A DNA stretch of 64,000 bases from Nannochloropsis oceanica (GCA_004519485.1 CP038135.1:869001-933000); one strand, 5' to 3'; positions 32,837 to 43,049 are shown, counted from the stretch's first letter. The notes: a model not told the origin generated them from the letters alone. Made by a program: numbers and translations.

Positions 32837-34135
32837 ATGGCCACTACAACTACCGTCAGCACGGCCTCTTTCCTCTTTCTGCTCTTACTGGGCAGCAGCA
32901 GCACCAGCATCACAGCTTTCTTCCTTCCCCCCTCCTCCTCCCAATACTCCCCCTCCTCCTACCTCCTTCGACGCTCCCGAACCACCTCCACTATTCTCCA
33001 GGCCTTCCGCAACGACAGCAGTAGTTTCGGTCCTTCCTCCCTCTCTCCCTCCTTCTCTCCCACAGGCAAGGGAGAGATCACGCTGGTGGGCGCAGGCCCT
33101 GGTGATCCCGACCTCCTCACCCTTGCGGCTATCCGGGCCCTGTCAACAGCTGATATCGTCGTGGCGGACCGACTTATACCTCCCGAGATGCTGGCCTTGG
33201 TAACGGGTACGTTAAAAATAGCGGGCAAGCGCCCAGGCTGCGCAGAGGAGGCGCAGCAAGAGATTTATCGATGGGTGGAGGAGGGTGTAAAAGAGGAGAA
33301 GCACGTGGTACGACTCAAAATTGGCGACCCGTTTTTGTTTGGAAGAGGAGGGGAGGAGGTGCTCAAGTATCGAGATGCTTTGGGGGTGGAGCCACGATTG
33401 ATTCCGGGGGTAAGCTCGGCATTGGCGGCGCCCTTACTCGGATCCATTCCCGTCACTCACCGAGGAGTGGCGAACCAGGTGTACATCTGCACGGGGTTCG
33501 GCAAGGAGGGAGACCGGCCTTACCTCGCTCCGTACAACCCGAACCAAACTGCGGTGTTCTTGATGGCTGTGGGGAGGCTGGGCGAGCTGTCGGAGCAGCT
33601 GGTGCAGACAGCTGGGTACCCTCCTTTCACACCTGTGGCGATCGTGGAGCAGGCGTCGACGCCGAGGCAAAGGACGGTGGTGGGGAGGGTGGGCACGATA
33701 GCAATGTATGCGGAGAAAGTTGGAGTGAAGGCCCCGGCGGTGATCGTGGTAGGGGAGGTGGTAAGGGTGTTGTTGGAGGAGGAGGGGGGGGAGGAGGAGG
33801 TGGAGAGAGAGGGGGGGAGGATTGTGAAGAGGAGAGGGGAAGGGGAGAGGGGAAGGGGAGAGGCGATGGAGGCATACATGAGGGGTGAGATGACAGAGGC
33901 GGAGGCAGGGCTATTTGAAGGAGCGAGGGAGGGGGGGAGGGGGGGAGGGATCCCAGCGTTCTTGAAGAAGAGGAAGGAGCTGAGGCATGGTGTGAGGAAC
34001 GAGGAGGGCGAGTCGATGACTGCGCGACGGGGAGGGAGTGATGGAGCGGTAAGGAGTGGATTGCGAGCAGCAGTAGTCACTGCGGTGCGGCGGGTGCTGT
34101 CGTCTACATCATTTTCGTCCATGGAAAAGTGGTGA
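32837..34135 (+). CDS. Uroporphyrinogen-III C-methyltransferase (SUMT)
   Basis: SUMT methylates uroporphyrinogen III at C2 and C7 with S-adenosylmethionine to make precorrin-2, the branch to siroheme. Single exon, 432 residues from ATG 32837. The leader (SFLFLLLLGSSSTSITAFFL) looks like a signal peptide ending in the A-F context of heterokont plastid import. The catalytic domain has the glycine-rich start VGAGPGDPDLLTLAAIRAL, DIVVADRLI, VVRLKIGDPFLFGRGGEEV, PGVSSALAAPLLGSIPVTHR and APAVIVVGEVV, all SUMT hallmarks. The final 165 residues are Glu/Gly/Arg-rich with no known domain; no CysG-type dehydrogenase part is fused. Divergent from the acyltransferase. Confidence 0.95.
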   Translation: MATTTTVSTASFLFLLLLGSSSTSITAFFLPPSSSQYSPSSYLLRRSRTTSTILQAFRNDSSSFGPSSLSPSFSPTGKGEITLVGAGPGDPDLLTLAAIRALSTADIVVADRLIPPEMLALVTGTLKIAGKRPGCAEEAQQEIYRWVEEGVKEEKHVVRLKIGDPFLFGRGGEEVLKYRDALGVEPRLIPGVSSALAAPLLGSIPVTHRGVANQVYICTGFGKEGDRPYLAPYNPNQTAVFLMAVGRLGELSEQLVQTAGYPPFTPVAIVEQASTPRQRTVVGRVGTIAMYAEKVGVKAPAVIVVGEVVRVLLEEEGGEEEVEREGGRIVKRRGEGERGRGEAMEAYMRGEMTEAEAGLFEGAREGGRGGGIPAFLKKRKELRHGVRNEEGESMTARRGGSDGAVRSGLRAAVVTAVRRVLSSTSFSSMEKW

Positions 34136-34643
34136 TGCTGTTTGTGATGATAAGTTTTGAAAATGGAAAAAAAGTGTGAGTACATAAGCGGTAGGAGAGA
34201 CTAGCTCTCACGGCGACGACACTTTAGATAAGAATGCGATCCCAACGACAGAACTGCATTGTAATTTGTGTATAAGTTTAAAGTAGGGCAGCCTCCAGGC
34301 CAGGGATTCCTTACTCACCTGCCCCTAGATTAAAAAGCAAGTGTTTTGTAAGAGAAAGAACAAAAAATGAAACCTCCCCCTTATCTCGAGCAAAATCAAG
34401 TACCCCTTTTGTTGCCATTCCCTCATTTTAATGACCCTCAAGCGCATCTGATTGCTCCTAACTTATCATCCGAGGTATCTGTGGTGAGTTTGTGGCCTAG
34501 TAGCACATATCAAGGGATGTAGAAGCACGGCAAACCTCTACTTTGGTCCGACCTCCTTTGCCGTGGATCAAAACGACTCACACGCTCACCACACCAGACA
34601 CACACATCAACCACTCAGTCTCGTTCATAGGCCAGGAGCACGT
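34136..34643. other. Gap between SUMT and LIN37
   Basis: SUMT 3' UTR and LIN37 promoter. The LIN37 frame extends back to 34563 through a GTG only. Nothing else seen. Confidence 0.4.
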
Positions 34644-35456
34644 ATGGCAAGGCCCGCTGCTATCTCCACCGCAGCAGCTGGATCCACCTCCACCTCTACC
34701 TCCTCTTCCGCCTCCTCCTCGACAGGCAACAATCCATCGAGCAGCAATAGCACTGCCACTCCCACAATTCACCAAGTCTTCGACCGCCGCCTGAATTTCA
34801 GTAACATATCTACCGATGCCTCCCTTTACTCCATGCTTCGGGCGTGGGTGCAAGACGACCCGCTGCGGCAACCGCCATGGTATTTTCACGTCAAGCAGGA
34901 AGGGAGGGAGGGAGGAAGGGCCCTCCATTCGTCGCCCCCTTCATCTCTATACTTTTCGTCTTCGATGGTAGAAGGAGGACAAGAAATAGGGGAAATAGGA
35001 GGGTTCTTCCTTCCACCCCCCTTGCCAGAGACGGCCATGACGCTGCTGAAAGGGTCTGTCGCTCCTGCTGCTCCTCTTTCTCCCTCTTCTTCTCCTGCAC
35101 CTCTCGCTGCTGGCATTGCTGCCAAAGGTACCACCATTTCTACAAGCAGCAGGACGATGAACAGAGACCGTAAGTCGGCACCAGCACCAGCAGCAGCGGC
35201 ACCACCACCGCTACCAGCACCAGCACCAACATCAGCAGGCTTGGCTATTAATGGGTTGCAGCACGTTCCAACGGAAATCCTTCTGGATCTTCACGTGGGC
35301 TTCTTCCGGCAGGTCAGAAAAGGTTTGGTCAAAGTGAGAGAGAGGAGGGTGGGGAGGTTTCGGCATCGGTTGGCGTTGTTGGGGTTGGTGGGAGGGAAAA
35401 GAAAGAGGACGAGAAGGAGGGAGGGAACGATGGTGGATGAGCGGATACAGGAGTAG
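34644..35456 (+). CDS. LIN37: LIN37 homologue (MuvB/DREAM complex subunit)
   Basis: LIN37 is a subunit of MuvB, the core of the DREAM and MMB complexes that repress and activate cell-cycle genes. The 270-residue product has the family's first conserved box as VFDRRLNFSNISTDASLYSM followed by LRAWVQDDPLRQPP (human: LFDRSVDL...LYPICRAWMRNSP), and near the C-terminus a basic helix EILLDLHVGFFRQVRKGL then KVRERRVGRFRHRLALL, which parallels human MQRWKRIRQRWKEAS...RYSESMKIL. Between them are Pro/Ala/Ser-rich linkers, as in the animal protein (246 residues). Single exon; ATG 34644. Match made from memory, two boxes in the right order. Confidence 0.75.
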   Translation: MARPAAISTAAAGSTSTSTSSSASSSTGNNPSSSNSTATPTIHQVFDRRLNFSNISTDASLYSMLRAWVQDDPLRQPPWYFHVKQEGREGGRALHSSPPSSLYFSSSMVEGGQEIGEIGGFFLPPPLPETAMTLLKGSVAPAAPLSPSSSPAPLAAGIAAKGTTISTSSRTMNRDRKSAPAPAAAAPPPLPAPAPTSAGLAINGLQHVPTEILLDLHVGFFRQVRKGLVKVRERRVGRFRHRLALLGLVGGKRKRTRRREGTMVDERIQE

Positions 35457-36039
35457 GGGGAAAAGACAGAAAGTGAGGGGATAGGAGGGAGGGAGGAAGG
35501 AGGTGATGGGGAAAAGGGCGAGTGATACCCCGAGGGGGGGAACCTCGGGAATGAGAGGGAGGGAGGGAGGGAGGGAGGGAGGGAGGGGAAAAGAAGCATC
35601 ATGTACAACGATTAAAGAAGAAGTGCGCTAAACGATGGGCGTTAAGATTTTATCAGTTTGCTGCTTTACGTGTACGTTATTTTTCTCGTCATTCTCGCCT
35701 TCTTTTATATTTTGGTTCGATAAACCTCGCTGTTGTTCTCCCTTTCTTACTGTCCTTAAAGCCGACAGGTGGCGTTGTGTGAGCTGCTATCTCCCTCTTT
35801 GAGTTCGCCGGCGATTCTGTCTATTTATTTCTATTCTGCATCTTTGTTGTCTGTCGAGACGACGCACTCTGGGAGGAGAAGGGAGAGGAGGAGGAGGAGG
35901 AGGAGGAGGAGGAGAAGAAGAAGACGACGACGAAGAAGAAGATGACTCGCTCTACTCGTGCAGGAGGAGGAGGAAGAGGAGGAGGAGGAGGAGAAGAAGA
36001 AGAAGAAGAAAAAGAAGAAGAAAAAGAAGAAGAAGCACT
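35457..36039. other. Convergent gap with GGGA and GGA/GAA purine tracts
   Basis: LIN37 3' flank with GGGA tract at about 35560-35586, then a 160-base almost pure purine stretch of GAG/GAA repeats (about 35881-36035) next to the stop codon of the hydrolase gene on the other strand. Frames through the purine tract (poly-Glu, poly-Lys) are not genes. Confidence 0.6.
35881..36035. repeat. GAG/GAA polypurine tract
   Basis: Imperfect triplet repeats, purine on the plus strand with short GACGAC and TCGTGC interruptions. Could adopt triplex structure. Confidence 0.85.
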
Positions 36040-38265
36040 CTACTCGTGCGTGGAGGACGAGAGGGAGGACAAGACTGGTATCCTACCCAAGCGCACTGCT
36101 GCTTCTCGTACCGTCAGTCGTATTCCCTCGATATCTTCCGCCTCACCGTCATAGCAGTCCCGGCAGATCATCAACCCTGTGCCTTTGCAGACTGAGGAGG
36201 GAGGAAAGGAGGAGTTGAATAAGGGAAGGAGGGAGGGAGGGGGGGAGGGAAGGAGGGCGGGCAAGCGGCCGAGCACGTACCATTGCACTGCACTGTCCGT
36301 CCATAAGTCGTGTAGCTTCCAATCCCATCACAGTTGCTGCAATCTACCACCTCCTCATCGTGACATGTCCCACAGGGCTCCTCCCTCCTTCCTTCCTCCC
36401 CTCCATCTTTCCCTCCCTCCCCGCCTGTGGACCTAAAGCTCGCCATCATCTCTGCCAACCAACCCCTCCCCTCCTTCTCTCCCTCCCTCCTCTCCTCGCC
36501 GTACGCTGGCCCGATGGCCTGCACCCACCCTCCCCCTCCCTCCCTCCCTCCTTTCACAAACTGAACGATCTCCTCAGCGGCCAACAAGGGCTTCTCCAGG
36601 TGACAGACATGTCCGCATTCTTCAATAAACTTTAATTGGGCCCGGGTTGTCCCCAAATCCTCGATGAATTTCTCCGCGTAAAGCTTGGGCTCGAGGATTT
36701 TGTCTTCCTTGCCCCAGAGGATGAGGGTTTCGATGTGGGGGGAGAGGCTGGTGATTTTGTTGCTTGTTGTGTAGCCGCCGCTGGTGGTGGGCGGGAGGGG
36801 GGAAAGGAGGGAGGGAGGGAGGGAGGGAGGGAGGGAGGGATGACCTAAACGGGGTTCGATGGAGTTCGTTGCCACTGAGTGGAGGAAACATCAAAGGGAG
36901 GGAGGGAGGGAGGGAGGGAGGGAGGGAGAGAAAGAGGACGTACCTGAGCATGTCTCGCACGTGAGGGAGGGAGGGGCAGGAAGGAAGGAGGAAGGAAGGG
37001 AAAGAGGGAGGGAAGGAAGGCATACCTGAGCATATACCGCACCGAGGCCTGGTCCCACCCAGGACGCAGCGTGTGGACCCGCCCGATGTGCATGGCGTCC
37101 CTTGTGGAGTACCGGGAAGGGTTGTGGTAGGAGAGGGTGCCGGCGTAGGAACGCAGGGGCTTGCTTTGCAGGAGTTTGATGCCGAGGGCGGCGAGAGGGG
37201 GAGGGAAGGAGGACATGGGCCCAACGCCGTCGATGTACACCTAGGGAGGGGGGGAAGGTGGGAGAGAGGAGGGGTGGGAGGGATGAGAGGGAAGGAGGGG
37301 GGAGGCAGACGGCAGGCACAAGGGAGGGAAGGCAAAAGGGTGAAAGTACTAAAGCATGAACAAGCAATCATAGTATACTTTATCCCTGTCCCTACCTGTG
37401 CGTCGATGAGCACCAGTTTCTCCACCGCTTCCGGGTAGGTGTGCGCGAAATCAACCGCGGCGGCTCCCCCTAGCGAGGCGCCTACCAAGACCATTTTCTT
37501 TTCCTTGAGGACGTGCTTCCAGAACCCGTACAAATACACCCTCTTTGCCTCAGCGGAGAATTCCGTAATTCCTCGTAATTGGGAAAAGCCCCAGCCCATA
37601 ATGTCCAAGGCAAATGTGTCCACATGAGGTGAGAGGAGAGGGTGCAGTCGCCGGTACTCCAAACACGAGGAGTCAAAACCATGCAAGAGGAGGACAGGCG
37701 GGGAGGGAGAAGGAGGCGAGGATGCGAGGGAGGAGGGGCCTACGCCGGTGGCACGGACGTAGCCAGTAGAAGAGAGGGAGGTGGGTACGGGCACGTCCCA
37801 AGAGCGCATGGCTGTGACAGGTAGGGAGGGAGGGAGGGAGGGAGGGAGGGAGGGGAAATGATATGAAAGGGCGAAAGAGAGGAAGAAAAGGAGGATAAGG
37901 GATGCTGAATTTTTTTATTTACCCTTGAGCATATCCCGGCAAGCTGCTTCCTCGATTTCGTCCAGAAACTCCCGTGGCACGTCTTCAAAGGCATGCGGGA
38001 AGCCCTCCTCGTATGCGTTGCTGGGGGACGGGGCGGCGGCGGAGGAGGAAAAGGAAGCAAACAGGCGGGTGGAGGTTGGTAGCCGCCGTGATCGGAAGGG
38101 AGGGCAAGTGGTCGCGGAGGGGGTGGAGAAAGTGGAGGAGAAGGCGGAGGAAGGCAGCAACGAGGGCGGGCTTGGACCTGATTTCCTGTGTAGTTGGAAA
38201 GCGGAACAGGACGCGAGAAGGACGAGGGAAACGAGGAAGACCGGTACAGGCATGAATGTCCTCAT
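36040..38265 (-). CDS. Alpha/beta hydrolase fused to a DnaJ-type zinc finger, plastid-type leader
   Basis: Five exons (38265-37923, 37811-37396, 37240-37026, 36780-36281, 36191-36040) join in phases 1, 0, 2 and 1 and give 541 residues. The leader MRTFMPVPVFLVSLVLLASC SAFQL reads as signal peptide plus A-F plastid context. The hydrolase has LLLHGFDSSCLEYRRL, DIMGWGFSQL, the nucleophile elbow GASLGG, the acid in LWGKEDKI and the His in EECGHVCHLEKP, so the triad is complete. In the same exon follows CGTC...CSNCDGIGSYTTYG, and the last exon adds CNVCKGTGLMICRDCYDG: four CxxC pairs with GxG, the DnaJ cysteine-rich fold also seen in plastid BSD2-like proteins. The J domain is absent. Substrate unknown; the finger may bring it to partner proteins. 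Confidence 0.88.
36781..37025 (-). other. Hydrolase intron 3 carrying a copy of the upstream exon end
   Basis: Inside the intron, bases 36939-36960 repeat the exon-3 end and donor at 37021-37042 with about 18 of 22 matches (both read ATGCTCAGGTA on the minus strand). It has a good donor but no exon needed for the protein, so it is a decoy or an alternative mini-exon. Flanked by GGGA tracts. Confidence 0.6.
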
Positions 38266-38676
38266 GGCAGCGTCGCTGAATGACTATAACCTGTGTTTTG
38301 TGTGCCTGCATGGAGTTGGAATGAATCGAATGTGGCAGTATAATACTTGTAAGGGGGGAGGTCGGTCGGATTGTGGACCGGACCAGTTCGCGAGGGCAAG
38401 CAAGAGAACTCCTCGTTGCTTGCTTTGTGCTTAGTGACCTTAATGTCTGTCCTAAGCGTCTCACCCATCATATTATTCAGACCCATCCTCTTCGAGATTG
38501 AAGTAGATGGGTCTGTAGGGTAGTTCCTAGCTGGGCAGTGAAGCTTGCCAATGCAAACTGTCACCCGAAACCCAACACCCGGCGTGGCTTGCCGCTGCAC
38601 TCACCACAAGCGCTCATCCATCTCCTCCCTTCTTTCTACTCTTTCCACCAACCTCACAACGTGTCAGCACACAACT
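38266..38676. other. Divergent promoter, hydrolase / small membrane protein
   Basis: 411 bases between diverging start codons, no repeat or ORF of note. Confidence 0.4.
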
Positions 38677-39573
38677 ATGACCTTCACGCGCGCGTGGCTC
38701 AACGCATTGGAAACGATGCCCAGGTCCCAGGTGAGTCGACTTGACGGGAACTGGATGACGATGGAGAGGCGGAGGAGCTGGATGAGGAGGAGGATTAACA
38801 CATGCGATCGCTAACCACCATACCCACGTACCCTTACAGGCCATTATGGGTGCGCTTGGTGTCAGCTTCGTGGCTAGTGGCGTCCTGTATGTGGGCATCA
38901 ACCGTGGACGTGAGTAAGGAGAGGGAGGGGAAAGAGGGAGAGCGCGATTGATATGTTTTCTTATGACTTGTATTGACAGGGCGCGTTGTATGCATGCCCC
39001 AGGTCTCCATTTCGATGGGCTTAAGATGCTAAGATGCTAGATGCTGGAGAGGAATCAGGGAGGATGGGCGTACGGAAAGGCAGTGGGAGGAAAGAATGTG
39101 AAGGAGAACAAATCTTCCGAGGACATGAATATTGCACTTTGTTGACCAGTCATACACCACTATATCTCTCGCTTCCTCCCTCATTTCCTCCCTCCTGCCC
39201 TTCAAACCCACAGATAAGCTGCCAAGGACTTTTTCTCCCGAGTGGCGCGCCTTGACAGCCGAATACCACAAGCACAACAACGCGTACGTGCGAGGGAACG
39301 GAGAACGTGGGAGGGATGGAGGGAGGGAGGGCGAGTAAACGGGAAGGGCGAATGAGTGGGCGATAAATGTACAATCGGTAGAATGGTTATGCTTAGGGAT
39401 GTTACGCTGTCTCAGTATCATTTGCTTGATAAGTTCGGTGTGATCTGTGAGCCACCCTCATTCTTTTTTCACATCGTATCGGCTCTCCAACTCACTCTCC
39501 TTCCCTCCCTCCCTTCCATCCTCTCGCCTGCTTTCTTGTACCCAGTGATCCCATCTTCTACCATCCCAAGTAA
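38677..39573 (+). CDS. 73-residue single-helix membrane protein, possibly mitochondrial
   Basis: Four small exons (38677-38730, 38840-38909, 39214-39283, 39546-39573) with good splice sites give 73 residues, the last exon being nine codons with TAA. The sequence begins MTFTRAWLNALETMPRSQ, has one hydrophobic helix (AIMGALGVSFVASGVLYVGI), then a charged tail with LPRTFSPEWRALTAEYHKHN and ends DPIFYHPK. A one-helix, 70-residue protein with a Pro-Thr-x-x-Pro-Glu-Trp motif after the helix is typical of small respiratory-chain subunits, but I cannot name the family. Too short for simple ORF finding. Confidence 0.7.
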
Positions 39574-40049
39574 GCGCCCTCTCCGGTCATCACGAGCTGC
39601 ATCGTCATGTCGTCATGTTGATGGAACGGGGGCTAGGAAACAGGAGGTGGAGGTGAAGCAGGAGCGAAATACGAATGGCAGTTTTGAATGGACGGTGGAA
39701 GGACGGAGGGGAAGGAGGACACGACGATGGATCGACAGCGTCTGGTCGTGTAGTGGATATGTGATGATGAGCAGGAATGTGGCGGACAGTGGTATGTAGA
39801 GAGAACATGGGTGCATCATAAAGACAGTCGCAACATCCCCCCGAAAAAAAACAAAAAGAGAGTTTGGAGAATTTGAAGAAGAAGGAAAGCAACAAACAAG
39901 CGGGCTTACATAACTACCCTGTGAGTAACGCGGAGAACGCGGATACTGGCCCTGAAGGAGGAAGACCCGCGCCCTCGTAATGCAACATAACCCTTGATTT
40001 TCAGCTCTTGCTTTAAATAATGCGCACTGTCCAAAGGCGTGAAAATCAT
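39574..40049. other. Convergent 3' flanks
   Basis: Between the small membrane protein (+) and the methyltransferase (-). Nothing supported. Confidence 0.35.
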
Positions 40050-41156
40050 TCACTCACGTCTTTCTCCTTTCCCCCTCATTCCTCTCCTTTCTTCCTCCTT
40101 TTCCTCCTCCACTCTCCTCCTCTTCGCAACCACCACTCGAAACGGCCCCCCTCCCCCCTCCTCTTTCTTCGCCTCGGGATACAGCCTATCCTCTCCCTTC
40201 CCCTCCTTCCCTCCCTCCTCCTTCCCCCACATAAATTTCTCTTTCAGTAAATCAAAAAACTCTTCATCCCACCTCCTCCCTGTGGTTTTTTCCACCCCAG
40301 CGGCATCCGTCCTTCCGTCATCATTCACGATCGCCACCTTCGTTTCCCCACCTGCCATTCCCGCCAACGCCTCGACCAATGGCCTATACAATTGCGGGTA
40401 ATACACACAATCCGCTACCAATATCAAATCAAAATGCCTCTTTCCTGTCTCAGCGTGGAGAAGGTGAAGCAGAGCCTTGCTTTGGGGGCCATTGCCATGC
40501 TCTAACCAGTCTAAGGGAGAGGCGACTACTCGACAGGCACCTCTTTGCCCTCCACCCTTTTCCCCTTTTTCCTGCCCTTTTTCGTCTCTTGGTACTTGTC
40601 TCTCCTCATTTTTTATTTTTATATACGTATCTATTCCTCCCCCTCCTCCCACAACGGCCTTACCCATCGCGGTAATCTCAACCGGCGGCGCCAACACTGC
40701 AGCACCACTGATTTTACCAGCCGCAGCAGCGGCAGCAATAGCAACAGCATCATCAGGAGAAGCACCATCCGCTACTAGCCGGGCAACTTCCACATTTCGA
40801 TACAGTAAAGGCATCAAGCATTGCTTATCTGTCAAAGCCACAAAGGCTGGAGGCACAGGGCGCGCGAGCGCACAAGCTAGACCCAATGCTCCAATCCCCG
40901 CGCCGACGTCCAGTACCGCCAGCCCGCCCAGGCTTGGTGTGATTTTCTCCTGCTCAAGACATCTTTTTAGAAAGAGGGAAGCCTTCCAGACACGTCCACC
41001 GAGAGCGTCGCGTGCGTCTTGGAACAGAGGGATGACCATGGTGGATGGAGCTCCAAGGGGCCGCAAGGGAAAAGGTGGAGGCAGTTGATTCTCGTCATCG
41101 AAAAGATTCTCTAAAGATGCGACCGCATCGTCGTCCTCTTCTGGGCTGTCTGCCAT
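40050..41156 (-). CDS. METTL21/Methyltransf_16-type protein methyltransferase
   Basis: A 368-residue frame from ATG 41156. It has the family's entry motif GGRVWKASLFLKRCLE, the SAM loop LDVGAGIGALGLACAL, the acidic residue in VALTDKQCLMPLLYRN, the PLDWLE block, and FDLILVADCVYYPQLYRPLV, the D-x-x-Y signature of METTL21-like seven-beta-strand lysine methyltransferases. These modify chaperones, elongation factors or VCP; the target here is unknown. An insert between GKAVV and CRVVASPLDW is AT-rich and Lys/Gly-rich and may be an unspliced intron, though the frame is open. The C-terminus is Lys/Glu/Arg-rich. Divergent from the dehydrogenase gene. Confidence 0.85.
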   Translation of the reverse strand: MADSPEEDDDAVASLENLFDDENQLPPPFPLRPLGAPSTMVIPLFQDARDALGGRVWKASLFLKRCLEQEKITPSLGGLAVLDVGAGIGALGLACALARPVPPAFVALTDKQCLMPLLYRNVEVARLVADGASPDDAVAIAAAAAAGKISGAAVLAPPVEITAMGKAVVGGGGGIDTYIKIKNEERQVPRDEKGQEKGEKGGGQRGACRVVASPLDWLEHGNGPQSKALLHLLHAETGKRHFDLILVADCVYYPQLYRPLVEALAGMAGGETKVAIVNDDGRTDAAGVEKTTGRRWDEEFFDLLKEKFMWGKEEGGKEGKGEDRLYPEAKKEEGGGGPFRVVVAKRRRVEEEKEEERRGMRGKGERRE

Positions 41157-41672
41157 TATCAGGAGAACTGCGTTCTGTCTAAGAATATGTGCAATTTGGT
41201 GCAGAGGAAATAGGTGACTGAAAACAGAGATGGAATCATAGCGAAAACGCAGGCGATGCCACTAACTCTGAGCTGATGTACATCCGCAACATTCTGGAAA
41301 TCGCTTGCTTTTTGCTGCCCAGACGATGACAGCTTTGAAAGATAGCGTAATCGAAATGATAATTCAATGCCACGACACCGTACGAAAAACACTGAAAAGG
41401 CGGCGAGGATTCCGACATGGCTGCGGCCGTTACATCGTGTGCAGCACAAGAATGCTATTGCTTGTAATGTAATGTTTGTACTCATTGTAGAGCCAGTACG
41501 GTAGTCAGTCACCATTAGACTGTTTGTTTGGAATGTATTTGTGATTACCCCCAAAGGAGGTGGAAAAAGGAAACCTCCCCACCCTCTCATTCCCCTCTGT
41601 ATCCCTTTCCCACTTCGGGAGCTACACTTCTCCGGCCACCTAACCCGTCCACCAATCCCATACAGAGCGGAC
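41157..41672. other. Divergent promoter, methyltransferase / dehydrogenase
   Basis: About 515 bases. The dehydrogenase frame is open back to 41541 via a GTG; ATG 41673 lies directly before the Rossmann fold. Confidence 0.4.
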
Positions 41673-43049
41673 ATGCTACCCACTCCATCAGCACCTGCCG
41701 CGCCCATCGCGCCCGGCACCACCCGTATCGGCTGGGTGGGCGTAGGGATCATGGGTTGCAGCATGGTGTCCCATCTGCTCGGCGCAGGGTACCACTGCAC
41801 CATCTACAACCGAAGCCCTTCGAAATGCATTCCCTTGAAAGCTAAGGGCGCGGTCATTGCTACCTCACCCAAAGCCGTCGCTGAGCAAGCTGACGTCGTC
41901 TTTGTCATCGTTGGCTTTCCCACGGACGTGCGCGAGGTGGTCCTGGGGCATGATGGAGTCTTTGCGGGATTAAAGCGAGGGGGGGTCTTAATCGATTGCA
42001 CTACCTCCACTCCGAGCCTGGCGCAAGAGATCTACACACAAGGGCAACAAAAAGGTGTGGCCACCATTGATGCCCCCGTGTCGGGCGGGGACATAGGCGC
42101 CAAGACAGCGGAATTGTCATTTATGTTGGGGGGGGACAAAGAGGCTGTGGAGAGGTCACGGCCATTACTTGATCTGATGGGGAAAAATGCCAGGTATATG
42201 GGAGGAGCGGGTAGTGGACAACATACCAAGATGGTGAATCAGATTTTGATTGCAAATACTATGATTGGTACGTCGGGGGGGGGGGGAGAGGAAGGGAGGG
42301 GGGAATTGCGTAGATTTGGGAATCTTACTTCTTTTTCACTTTTTCCTTCCATCTATCCTTCCCACTCATTTATGCGTAGGCGTCTGCGAAGGTCTTTTAT
42401 ACGCGCAGAGAGTGGGGCTGGACCTGACTGATATCATCGCGGCCGTGGGTGCTGGAGCGGCAGGTAGCTTCAGCATCAATAACCTGGGCCCGCGGATGGT
42501 ACGTCGCGTCGCCGTTGCTCTCGCCGGTGAATTCCCCTCATTCCTCCGAGCAACCTGAAGCCGAATAGAGCGCGTGTGCGTGATTTTCTCTTCCTGAACG
42601 TTGTTCGTTACTTGTCCTTTGTCACACACTTCCTCGTCCGCTCTCCTCCTCTCCTCCTCCTCTCTCTCTCCTCTCTCTCCTCATCTCTGCTCCTCCTCTT
42701 TGCTCCTCGTCCTCACTCCTTTCCTAACTCCTTTCCCTTCTGACCCCTTCACTCATCCCTTCTCCCCCCTCCTCTCTCCTCTACCTCCTCCCACCTCTCC
42801 TCCTCACTCTTCCTCCAGGTACGTCGTGATTTCGCCCCAGGTTTCTACGTCGACCATTTTCTCAAGGACTTAGGCATCGCCCTCGAGGAGGCGCGGAGGA
42901 TGAACCTCGCCTTACCGGGGCTGGCCCTCGCCAATCAAATGTACGTAGCGTTGAAGGCGCAGGGAGGAGGGAGACTTGGCACGCAGGGACTGCTGCTCGT
43001 CCTGGAACGACTGAACGGTCTGCAGCAGAAGGAGGAGAATGAGGGGTAG
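41673..43049 (+). CDS. 3-hydroxyisobutyrate dehydrogenase / glyoxylate reductase family enzyme
   Basis: Three exons (41673-42267, 42380-42498, 42819-43049) give 314 residues, the usual family size. The NAD(P)-binding start is [20 protein letters not shown], followed by YNRSPSK, the substrate motif [12 protein letters not shown], and the catalytic-lysine segment [13 protein letters not shown]; the helical domain ends [12 protein letters not shown]. Members of this beta-hydroxyacid dehydrogenase family oxidise 3-hydroxyisobutyrate (valine breakdown) or reduce glyoxylate and succinic semialdehyde; NRSPSK after strand 2 favours NADPH and hence the reductases. No clear targeting signal. Intron 2 is bounded by a 9-bp direct repeat. 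Confidence 0.93.
42499..42818 (+). other. Intron flanked by a direct repeat (introner-like)
   Basis: The donor side reads G|GTACGTCG and the exon after the acceptor starts GTACGTCG again (9 identical bases, GGTACGTCG, at 42498-42506 and 42818-42826). The intron is almost pure CT-rich sequence. Such a flanking repeat is what insertion with target-site duplication leaves. Confidence 0.6.

Noticed and set aside
35942-36218. Poly-Glu and poly-Lys frames
   Set aside because: Translation of the GAG/GAA purine tract in an intergenic, convergent region.
36841-36890. Short segment with AG and GT edges inside the hydrolase intron (GNELHRTPF) as an exon
   Set aside because: Including it breaks the conserved YML-SGGY junction and the frame of exon 4.
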